From CAVSBT01 sp964609465 (GTDB lineage: Bacteria; Chloroflexota; Dehalococcoidia; DSTF01; JALHUB01), in contig CAZSSQ010000168.1 in the NCBI GenBank assembly GCA_964609465.1, forward strand, positions 1-5,111: 5,111 bases of DNA, in the 5' to 3' direction. A program made the position numbers and the translations under genes. Positions 1 through 5,111 of this stretch are shown here, piece after piece (positions within the stretch are counted from its first letter, which is position 1; each line of letters opens with the position of its first letter). The notes under the pieces were generated by a model. That model ran no database searches. It was not told where the DNA came from and worked only from the letters and a program-made list of their open reading frames with translations.

Positions 1-1
1 G

Positions 2-418
2 GAGATAGTGCAGGAGCTCTCCCGCCTGTGCGAGGCGCCGGTGTCCCGCATCACCTTCGTGCCCCACCTCATACCCATGACCCGCGGCATCCTGAGCACC
101 TGCTATGCGCCTCTGGCGGCGGGCCGCCTCTCGCCGGGGAACCGCGCCCGGTCCGAGGTCTGCGACATCTACCGCGACTTCTACCGCGACGAGCCCTTCA
201 TACGGGTCGTGGACTCGCCGCCGCAGACGAAACACACCTGGGGCAACAACTACTGTCTGCTCTACCCGACCGTCGACATGCGCACGGGACGGCTGGTGGT
301 GGTGAGCTGCCTGGACAACCTGGTGAAGGGCGCCGCCGGCCAGGCCATCCAGAACATGAACCTGATGTTCGGCCTCCCCGAGAGCACCGGCCTCGAGGAG
401 CTGGCGATCTACCCGTAG
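2..418 (+). CDS. argC: N-acetyl-gamma-glutamyl-phosphate reductase, C-terminal part (5' end outside window)
   Basis: ArgC reduces N-acetylglutamyl 5-phosphate to the semialdehyde with NADPH, the third step of ornithine synthesis in the cytoplasm. About 138 C-terminal residues are present and the frame is open to the left edge, so this is a partial gene cut by the window, not a broken one. Visible family signatures are the FVPHLIPMTRGIL segment near the left end, the GNNYCLLYPTVD strand, and the highly conserved tail VSCLDNLVKGAAGQAIQNMNLMFGLPE. The catalytic cysteine lies upstream of the window, and the conserved histidine motif (HRHxPEI in the family) should lie just before the first visible residues EIVQELSRLC. 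A GTG at position 8 is in frame but lies inside the conserved domain and is not the start. It is followed by argJ after 80 bases on the same strand, the usual order in argCJBD clusters. The assignment is secure. Confidence 0.96.
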   Translation, partial: EIVQELSRLCEAPVSRITFVPHLIPMTRGILSTCYAPLAAGRLSPGNRARSEVCDIYRDFYRDEPFIRVVDSPPQTKHTWGNNYCLLYPTVDMRTGRLVVVSCLDNLVKGAAGQAIQNMNLMFGLPESTGLEELAIYP

Positions 419-482
419 TGGTCGCGGCCACACGCCCTTCCGTGCCCGCCGATGGGCGCCAAGAACACGCCGTTCCTCAGAT

Positions 483-489
483 GGGAGAA
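483..489 (+). promoter_or_regulatory. Ribosome binding site for argJ, supporting a TTG start
   Basis: GGGAGAA lies about nine bases before the TTG at 499. An in-frame TAA occupies 496-498, directly before that TTG, so the gene cannot start further upstream in this frame. No ATG or GTG occurs in frame before the conserved GGVTSPLGF segment. Together these make TTG at 499 the only reasonable start. Confidence 0.6.
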
Positions 490-498
490 CCTTCCTAA

Positions 499-1740
499 TT
501 GGCTGAAGTCGATCGCGCCATTTCTCTGTTCGAGGGCGGTGTCACCAGCCCCCTGGGGTTCCTCGCCGGGGCGGCCCGGGCTGCCGTCCGCGAGTCGCCG
601 CCCGACAAGCTCGACCTGGGCCTCCTCTACTCGCTCCAGCCCTGCGCCGCCGCCGCCCTCTTCACCATCAACCGCGTGCGCGCCGCGCCCATCCTGATCT
701 CGGAGCGTCACCTGGCCGGCGGCCGCGCCCGCGCCGTCATCGTCAACAGCGGCTGCGCCAACGCCAGCACCGGCGAACGCGGCCTGGGCGACGCTGAGGA
801 GATGGCGCGGCTGGCCGCCGAGAAGCTTTCGCTGGCACCACAGGAGGTGGTGGTGTCCAGCACCGGCGTCATCGGCTGGTTCCTGCCCATGGACCGCATC
901 CGCTCTGCCCTGGCGGGCCTGCGGCCCAGCCGCGAAGGCGGCCTCTACTTCGCCCGCGCCATCATGACCACGGACACCGTCCCCAAGTCGATCGCTGCCT
1001 CCCTCTCCTACGACCCACCCTCGGCGGGCCGCTACCTGGTGGGCGGTTGCGCCAAGGGGTCGGGCATGATCCATCCGCAGGTGGCCACCATGCTCGCCTT
1101 CCTCACCACCGACGCCCCCGTACAGCCGGACTTCCTGCGCGAGAGCCTGCGCCGCGCCGCCGACGCATCCTTCAACATGATGACCATCGACGGCGACACC
1201 AGCCCGAACGACATGGTGCTCGCCCTGGCCAACGGCGCCGCGGCCGGCCCCGGTGACGAGCCGATCGGGCCGGGTCACCGCGCGGCGCCCCTCTTCGAGG
1301 CGGCTCTCACCCGGGTCTGCACCCACCTGGCCCGCGAGCTGGCCCGCGACGCCGAGGGAGCCAGCAAGCTCATCGAGGTGCGCGTCGAGGGTGCTGCCGA
1401 CGAGGCCGACGCCCGTCGAGCGGCGCGGGCGGTGGCCGGGTCGCTGCTGGTGAAGACGGCTATCTACGGCTGCGACCCCAACTGGGGACGGATCCTCACC
1501 GCCGCCGGCTACAGCGGCGCCCAGGTGCGGGAGGAGGCCTGCCGGCTTTACGTGCAGGGGGTGCGCGTCTTCGCCGGGGGGCTCCCGGAGCCCTTCGAAG
1601 AGTCGGCGCTGCGGGAGGCGCTGGCGAGCCCCGAGGTGAACATTCGGCTGGACCTGGGCCTGGGGGCAGGCGCTGCCACAGCCTGGGGCTGCGACCTGAC
1701 TCCGGAATACGTGCGCATCAACGCCGAGTACACGACCTGA
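499..1740 (+). CDS. argJ: Glutamate N-acetyltransferase / ornithine acetyltransferase (ArgJ)
   Basis: ArgJ transfers the acetyl group from N-acetylornithine to glutamate, giving ornithine and regenerating N-acetylglutamate. Bifunctional members also acetylate glutamate from acetyl-CoA. The 413-residue product is full length for the family. It is made as a precursor that cleaves itself before a threonine. The site is visible in KGSGMIHPQVATMLAF (from K186), with cleavage expected between A196 and nucleophile T197, giving chains of about 196 and 217 residues. The oxyanion-hole pair is T122-G123 in SSTGVIG. Other conserved blocks are GGVTSPLGF near the N terminus, VNSGCANASTGE, NMMTIDGDTSPND, EGASKLI (E286, K290), KTAIYGCDPNWGRI (K319) and the terminal INAEYTT. 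The start is TTG, immediately after an in-frame stop. argB begins 8 bases downstream, suggesting translational coupling. Whether the enzyme is mono- or bifunctional cannot be told from sequence alone. Confidence 0.97.
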   Translation: MAEVDRAISLFEGGVTSPLGFLAGAARAAVRESPPDKLDLGLLYSLQPCAAAALFTINRVRAAPILISERHLAGGRARAVIVNSGCANASTGERGLGDAEEMARLAAEKLSLAPQEVVVSSTGVIGWFLPMDRIRSALAGLRPSREGGLYFARAIMTTDTVPKSIAASLSYDPPSAGRYLVGGCAKGSGMIHPQVATMLAFLTTDAPVQPDFLRESLRRAADASFNMMTIDGDTSPNDMVLALANGAAAGPGDEPIGPGHRAAPLFEAALTRVCTHLARELARDAEGASKLIEVRVEGAADEADARRAARAVAGSLLVKTAIYGCDPNWGRILTAAGYSGAQVREEACRLYVQGVRVFAGGLPEPFEESALREALASPEVNIRLDLGLGAGAATAWGCDLTPEYVRINAEYTT

Positions 1741-1748
1741 GAGGCGCC

Positions 1749-2546
1749 ATGACAGACGGGATAACCGTCGTTAAGATCGGCGGCAGCACCCTCGGCAGCC
1801 ACGACACGACCCTGGAGGACGTGGCCTTCCTGCACCGCGAGGGCCGCCGCCTGGTGGTGGTCCACGGCGGCGGCGACCTGGTGAGCCGCTGGCTCCAGAC
1901 CCACGGCGTGCAGGCCCGCTTCCTGGACGGCCTTCGCGTCACCGAGGCCGAGGCCCTCGAGGTGGTGGTGTCGGTCCTGGCCGGCCTGGTGAACAAGCAG
2001 TTGGTGGCGCAGCTCAACGCCCTGGGGGCCCGCGCCGTAGGGCTCTCCGGCGCCGACGGCGCCCTCCTCAGGGCCCGTCGCGCCCGGCCCGAGCTGGGCT
2101 TTGTGGGGGAGATCACCGCCGTCGACCGGGCGCTCCTGGACACACTGCTCAAGGACGGCTGCCTCCCCGTAGTGGCCTCCATAGCCGTCGAGGAGCGAGA
2201 GGGAGCCGTCACCGGGCAACTCCTGAACGTCAACGCCGACACCGTGGCCGGCGAGATGGCCCGCCACCTGGGAGCCGCTGCCCTCGCCTTCCTCACCGAC
2301 GTCGCTGGCGTGCTCGACGGACAGGGCCACGTGCTGGAGCGCCTCTCTCCCGTGGAGGCGGAGCGGCTGCTGGAGGCGGGGACGGTGACCGGCGGCATGA
2401 TCCCCAAGGTAGAGGCCGCCCGGGCCGCTGCCGCCGGCGGCACACGCGCAGTCATCCTGGACGGGCGCCGGTCCCACGCCCTGCGCGATACCCTGGAGGG
2501 CCGGGGCGGGGGCACCGTCATCGCCGAGCCCACCTCCTCGCCGTGA
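1749..2546 (+). CDS. argB: Acetylglutamate kinase (NAGK)
   Basis: ArgB phosphorylates N-acetylglutamate with ATP, the second and often feedback-controlled step of the pathway. The 265-residue product is an amino acid kinase fold protein with every key motif present: VKIGGS with catalytic K9, the HGGG loop at 39-42, GLRVT with substrate-binding R63, NVNAD with N160 and D164, and GGMIPK with K220. The protein begins only eight residues before K9, like the E. coli dimeric enzyme, so it lacks the N-terminal kinked helix that builds the arginine-inhibited hexamer in many cyclic-pathway organisms. The ATG lies 8 bases after the argJ stop, with a GAGG only four bases before it. That modest site fits coupling to argJ translation. 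An acetylaminoadipate kinase role (LysZ) is possible for this family, but the arginine gene context makes NAGK much more likely. The stop codon lies inside the -35 box of the downstream promoter. Confidence 0.96.
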   Translation: MTDGITVVKIGGSTLGSHDTTLEDVAFLHREGRRLVVVHGGGDLVSRWLQTHGVQARFLDGLRVTEAEALEVVVSVLAGLVNKQLVAQLNALGARAVGLSGADGALLRARRARPELGFVGEITAVDRALLDTLLKDGCLPVVASIAVEEREGAVTGQLLNVNADTVAGEMARHLGAAALAFLTDVAGVLDGQGHVLERLSPVEAERLLEAGTVTGGMIPKVEAARAAAAGGTRAVILDGRRSHALRDTLEGRGGGTVIAEPTSSP

Positions 2547-2571
2547 CACAACGCCTGCGCTGGTTTATAGT
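2543..2571 (+). promoter_or_regulatory. Sigma-70-type promoter for argD
   Basis: The -35 box GTGACA (2543-2548, five of six matches to TTGACA) and the -10 box TATAGT (2566-2571, five of six matches to TATAAT) are separated by exactly 17 bases. This stands out in GC-rich DNA. The -35 box overlaps the argB stop codon at 2544-2546. Transcription would start near 2577, leaving a leader of roughly 55 bases before argD. The match is seen directly; activity is inferred. Confidence 0.62.
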
Positions 2572-2600
2572 GGCTTAGGATTTGGGTTCCTCCACCCCCT

Positions 2601-2614
2601 CGGTCCCGGGACTG
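2601..2614. repeat. Short GC-rich palindrome in the argD leader
   Basis: GTCCCGGGAC (2603-2612) is a perfect ten-base palindrome. It extends to fourteen bases, CGGTCCCGGGACTG, if one G-T pair is allowed. It lies between the predicted transcription start near 2577 and the argD ribosome binding site at 2621. It could be an operator half-site pair, but a palindrome of this length can arise by chance in GC-rich DNA. No T-run follows, so it is not a terminator. Confidence 0.3.
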
Positions 2615-2620
2615 ACACGC

Positions 2621-2626
2621 AGGGAG
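2621..2626 (+). promoter_or_regulatory. Ribosome binding site for argD, supporting the GTG start at 2633
   Basis: AGGGAG sits six bases before the GTG at 2633, a good spacing. The competing in-frame TTG at 2582 has no comparable site and lies almost at the predicted transcription start near 2577. It would add seventeen low-complexity residues (GSSTPSVPGLTRRETP and so on) that do not look like family sequence. Confidence 0.6.
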
Positions 2627-2632
2627 ACTCCC

Positions 2633-3829
2633 GTGCCTGACACCACGACCGACTGGCGCCAGTTAGAGGCCAGATACCTCATGACCACGGCCAAGCGCCT
2701 GCCCCTGATGGTGGTGCGTGGTCAGGGCACTCGCCTCTGGGACGAGGACGGCAAGGAGTACCTGGACTTCTTTAGCGGGCCGTCCACGGTCAGCCTGGGC
2801 CACTGCCACCCGGTGCTGGTGAAGGCCCTGAGCAAGCAAGCGAAGGCGCTGATCCACGTAACGGGGACTATCCCTTCCATGCCCCAGATGAAGCTGGCGC
2901 AGCTCCTGGTGGAGAATAGCTGCCTGGACCGCGTCTTCTTCTGCAACAGCGGCGCCGAGGCCAACGAGGGCGCCATCAAGCTGGCCCGCAAGTGGGGGAA
3001 GGAGCGTCGCAACGGCGCCCACGAGATCATCTGCGCCCTCAACGCCTTCCACGGCCGCACCCTGGCTGCTGTCACCGCCACCGGCACCGAGAAGTACAGG
3101 GCGCCCTTCACGCCCCTGCCGGAGGGGTTCGTGCACGTCCCGTTCAACGACGTGGAGGCCATCGAGAGGGCGACAACCGACAAGACGGTGGCCGTCATGC
3201 TGGAGCCAGTGCAGGGTGAGGGCGGCGTCAACGTCCCCGACGACGATTACCTGCGTCGCGTCCGCCGCTGGTGCGACGAGCAGGGCATCCTACTGATTCT
3301 GGACGAGGTGCAGACCGGTATCGGGCGTCTGGGGGCGCTCTTCGGCTACCAGCTCTACGACGTCGAGCCCGACATCATGACACTGGCCAAAGGGATGGGC
3401 TCCGGCGTGCCCATCGGGGCCTTGCTGGCCAAGGAGCACTGCTCTGTCTTCACCCCCGGCGACCACGGCAGCACGTTCGGCGGCAACCCCCTCATGACTC
3501 ACGTTGCCTACGCCGTCTGCAAGTACATCATCGACAACGACCTGCCGGCCCAGGCGGCGGAGAGGGGACGCTACCTAGAGAGGAAGCTTCGGGGCCTGGA
3601 GGACCGCTTCTCCTTCGTCACCGAGGTGCGGGGCAAGGGCCTCCTCCAGGCCATAGAGTTCGACCAGGAGATGGCGGAGGAGGTGGCCCTGGCCTGCCTG
3701 GCCGAGGGCCTAATCGCCAACAACGTGCGCCCCACGTCCCTCCGCCTCTGCCCGCCCCTCACGGTGAGCGAAGACGAGATAGACCAGGCGGTGGCGCTAG
3801 TGGAGCAGGTGCTGGCGAGGCACGGCTAG
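2633..3829 (+). CDS. argD: Acetylornithine aminotransferase (class III, PLP-dependent)
   Basis: ArgD converts N-acetylglutamate semialdehyde to N-acetylornithine using glutamate as amino donor and pyridoxal phosphate as cofactor. The 398-residue product has the full class III fold, at the usual length. Landmarks are SLGHCHP (54-60), the phosphate-binding CNSGAEANEGAIKLARK (G107, A108), FHGRTLAAVTATG (139-151), EPVQGEGGV (191-199), LDEVQTGIGR with cofactor-contacting D224, the Schiff-base lysine K253 in LAKGMGSGVPIGA, HGSTFGGNPL with T281, and carboxylate-binding R371 in LRLCPPL. GTG at 2633 is chosen over an upstream TTG at 2582 because of its ribosome binding site. The gene follows argB after 86 bases that carry its own promoter. 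Two segments near the active site depart from the usual ArgD pattern: FFSGPSTVS, where GIAVN is typical, and HVTGTIPSMPQ. A related omega-aminotransferase specificity (ornithine, succinyl-diaminopimelate or LysW-lysine) cannot be ruled out, but context favours ArgD. Confidence 0.92.
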   Translation: MPDTTTDWRQLEARYLMTTAKRLPLMVVRGQGTRLWDEDGKEYLDFFSGPSTVSLGHCHPVLVKALSKQAKALIHVTGTIPSMPQMKLAQLLVENSCLDRVFFCNSGAEANEGAIKLARKWGKERRNGAHEIICALNAFHGRTLAAVTATGTEKYRAPFTPLPEGFVHVPFNDVEAIERATTDKTVAVMLEPVQGEGGVNVPDDDYLRRVRRWCDEQGILLILDEVQTGIGRLGALFGYQLYDVEPDIMTLAKGMGSGVPIGALLAKEHCSVFTPGDHGSTFGGNPLMTHVAYAVCKYIIDNDLPAQAAERGRYLERKLRGLEDRFSFVTEVRGKGLLQAIEFDQEMAEEVALACLAEGLIANNVRPTSLRLCPPLTVSEDEIDQAVALVEQVLARHG

Positions 3830-3845
3830 GGTCGTACCCTGCCCG
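3823..3845. repeat. Imperfect inverted repeat between argD and argG
   Basis: AGGGT (3828-3832) and ACCCT (3836-3840) pair around the three-base loop CGT. The stem extends through a T-G wobble (3827/3841), one C-C mismatch (3826/3842) and three more pairs (3823-3825 with 3843-3845). It overlaps the argD stop codon at 3827-3829 and covers the expected -35 position of the possible argG promoter. No T-run follows, so an intrinsic terminator is unlikely. An operator or an mRNA hairpin protecting the argD 3' end would fit. Confidence 0.4.
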
Positions 3846-3850
3846 CCCGC

Positions 3851-3856
3851 TACAAT
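3851..3856 (+). promoter_or_regulatory. Possible -10 box upstream of argG
   Basis: TACAAT matches five of six bases of TATAAT and is conspicuous in GC-rich sequence. Transcription would begin near 3863, about 23 bases before argG. No recognisable -35 hexamer lies 16 to 18 bases upstream, where the inverted repeat sits instead. If this is a promoter it is weak or depends on an activator. argG could equally be read through from the argD promoter. Confidence 0.35.
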
Positions 3857-3871
3857 ACGACCAGGACTCCC

Positions 3872-3879
3872 AAGGAGAT
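3872..3879 (+). promoter_or_regulatory. Strong ribosome binding site for argG
   Basis: AAGGAGAT is close to the ideal anti-16S complement. Its GGAG core ends eight bases before the ATG at 3886. It is the best ribosome binding site in the window and fixes the argG start. Confidence 0.7.
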
Positions 3880-3885
3880 CACGTC

Positions 3886-5111
3886 ATGGCTGAGAAAGTC
3901 GTCCTCGCCTACTCCGGCGGCCTCGATACCTCCGTAGCCATCCGCTGGCTGAGGGAGGAGCGCGGCTACGATGTCATCGCCCTCACCGTCGATGTGGGGC
4001 AGGAGCGCGACATCCCCCAGGTGCAGAAGCGCGCCGAGGCCACCGGCGCCGTCAAGGCCGTGGTCCGTGATGGGCGCGACCTCTTCGTGCGCTACTTCGT
4101 TTTCCCGGCCCTGGCCGCCGGCGCCCTCTACCAGGGCCAGTATCCCCTGGCCACCGCCCTGGCGCGGCCCCTCATCGCCAAGCTCATGGTGGACGTGGCC
4201 CGCGAGGAAGGGGCTACCGCCGTAGCCCACGGCTCCACCGGCAAGGGCAACGATCAGGTGCGCTTCGACGTGAGCACCCAGGCCCTGGCCCCGGACCTGA
4301 AGATCGTAGCGCCGGTGCGCGAGTGGGGCCTCACCCGCGAGGAGGAGATCGCCTACGCCCAACGCTACAACATCCCGGTTCCCGTCACCAAGGAGAGCCC
4401 CTACTCTATTGACGAGAACCTCTGGGGCCGCAGCATCGAGTGCGGCGTCCTCGAGGACCCCTGGCAGGAGCCGCCGGAGGAGATCTTCGTCTGGACGCGC
4501 CCGGTGGCCAAAGCCCCCGATAAGCCACGTTATGTCGAGATCGGCTTCGAGCGGGGCATCCCCGTCGCCCTCGACGGGCAAGAGATGGACGGCGTCGCCC
4601 TCATCGAACGCCTCCACGAGTGGGCCGGCGAGCACGGCGTCGGGCGCATCGACCACCTGGAGGACCGGCTGGTGGGCATCAAGTCGCGGGAGATCTACGA
4701 GGCGCCGGCCGCCGTCACCCTCCTTCGCGCCCACGAGGCCCTGGAGCAGATGACCCTCTCCAAGGCGCAGCGCAGCCTGAAGGCCCGCCTGGCCGGCGAG
4801 TACGCCGACCTCATCTACAACGGCCTCTGGTTCACCGCCCACCACCAGGACCTGGCCTCCTATGTCCAGAGCACGCAGCGCCACGTCACGGGCACGATAC
4901 GAATGCGCCTGCACAAGGGCCAGGCCATGCCGGTGGGGCGGCGCTCCCCCAAGAGCCTCTACGACTTCGCCCTGGCCACCTACGACGCAGGCGACCAGTA
5001 CGACCAGAGCGCCGCCGTCGGCTTCATCAAGATCTGGGGGCTGCCGGTGCAGGTGCAGGCGCGGGCCCAGCTCCTGGCCGAGCCCGGCGAGCCCCTGCGC
5101 ATCGCCACGCC
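3886..5111 (+). CDS. argG: Argininosuccinate synthase (3' end outside window)
   Basis: ArgG condenses citrulline and aspartate with ATP, releasing AMP and pyrophosphate, to form argininosuccinate, the penultimate step to arginine. 408 residues are present and the frame is still open at the right edge. Its N-terminal ATP pyrophosphatase domain has the P-loop AYSGGLDTS (8-16). Substrate-binding blocks follow: QYPLATALARPLIAK (85-99), AHGSTGKGNDQVRF (114-127), SPYSIDENLWGRSIE (171-185) and SREIYEAPAA (267-276). The multimerisation tail carries the family's terminal GFIKIWGLP (379-387). Family members of this type usually end about 10 to 20 residues after that motif. This one already runs 21 residues beyond it, so it is essentially complete and may have a short C-terminal extension. 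HGSTGKG has serine where cysteine is more common, a tolerated variant. ATG at 3886 is supported by the strong AAGGAGAT site. It starts 56 bases after argD, with a possible promoter in the gap. Confidence 0.97.
   Translation, partial: MAEKVVLAYSGGLDTSVAIRWLREERGYDVIALTVDVGQERDIPQVQKRAEATGAVKAVVRDGRDLFVRYFVFPALAAGALYQGQYPLATALARPLIAKLMVDVAREEGATAVAHGSTGKGNDQVRFDVSTQALAPDLKIVAPVREWGLTREEEIAYAQRYNIPVPVTKESPYSIDENLWGRSIECGVLEDPWQEPPEEIFVWTRPVAKAPDKPRYVEIGFERGIPVALDGQEMDGVALIERLHEWAGEHGVGRIDHLEDRLVGIKSREIYEAPAAVTLLRAHEALEQMTLSKAQRSLKARLAGEYADLIYNGLWFTAHHQDLASYVQSTQRHVTGTIRMRLHKGQAMPVGRRSPKSLYDFALATYDAGDQYDQSAAVGFIKIWGLPVQVQARAQLLAEPGEPLRIAT

Noticed and set aside
442..459. Possible hairpin in the argC-argJ gap (GTGCCC pairing with GGGCGC around GCCGAT)
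   Set aside because: The stem is only six pairs with one wobble and has no T-run after it, so it is not a terminator. It resembles neither of the other two intergenic repeats, so a shared operator is not supported.
452..697. ATG-initiated open frame overlapping the start of argJ
   Set aside because: It is in a different frame from argJ and its Ser/Pro-rich translation has no family resemblance. ArgJ homology begins right after the TTG at 499.
409..1326. Long minus-strand open frame opposite argJ (about 305 codons)
   Set aside because: It lies wholly antisense to a confidently assigned gene, its translation is low-complexity Gly/Ala/Arg/His-rich sequence with no recognisable motif, and long antisense frames are expected in GC-rich coding DNA.
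1548..2549. Long minus-strand open frames opposite argB (about 333 and 277 codons in two frames)
   Set aside because: Two overlapping antisense frames over the same gene are typical of GC-rich codon bias. Neither shows a domain or a convincing ribosome binding site.
2582..2632. Upstream TTG start for argD adding seventeen residues
   Set aside because: It has no ribosome binding site, nearly coincides with the predicted transcription start, and encodes non-conserved sequence. GTG at 2633 has AGGGAG at good spacing.
3850..4914. Minus-strand open frame of about 354 codons opposite argG
   Set aside because: It mirrors argG with Gly/Ala/Val/Leu-rich composition and no family signature, so it is a shadow of the real gene.

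Overview
This window is a compact stretch of arginine biosynthesis genes, all on the plus strand: the 3' end of argC, then complete argJ, argB and an argD-type aminotransferase, then argG, which runs off the right edge. Together they cover reduction of N-acetylglutamyl phosphate (ArgC), acetyl recycling between N-acetylornithine and glutamate (ArgJ), phosphorylation of N-acetylglutamate (ArgB), transamination to N-acetylornithine (ArgD) and condensation of citrulline with aspartate (ArgG). ArgJ means the cyclic, acetyl-recycling form of the pathway. The ornithine carbamoyltransferase gene argF is not between argD and argG, and argH is not visible, though it could lie beyond the right edge.

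The DNA is GC-rich, by eye about two thirds G+C, with strongly GC-biased third codon positions. No tRNA, rRNA, mobile element, CRISPR array or long repeat was seen. The protein style and the argC-J-B-D order recall Dehalococcoidia (Chloroflexota), especially the aminotransferase blocks running from the CNSGAEANEGA motif to GDHGSTFGGNP. This placement comes from remembered family resemblance, not from a search, and is tentative.

Layout: argC end (2-418), an 80-base gap, argJ (499-1740, TTG start), 8 bases, argB (1749-2546), an 86-base gap, argD (2633-3829, GTG start), a 56-base gap, argG (3886 to edge). ArgJ and argB look translationally coupled. The argB-argD gap holds a near-consensus sigma-70 promoter whose -35 box overlaps the argB stop codon, so argD and probably argG can be transcribed apart from argCJB. 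The argD-argG gap holds a second -10-like box, an imperfect inverted repeat and a strong ribosome binding site.

No unknown system was found. The points worth a second look are regulatory (the internal promoter and the intergenic inverted repeats) and enzymatic (a NAGK without the arginine-sensing N-terminal helix in a cyclic-pathway cluster, and unusual segments near the aminotransferase active site).
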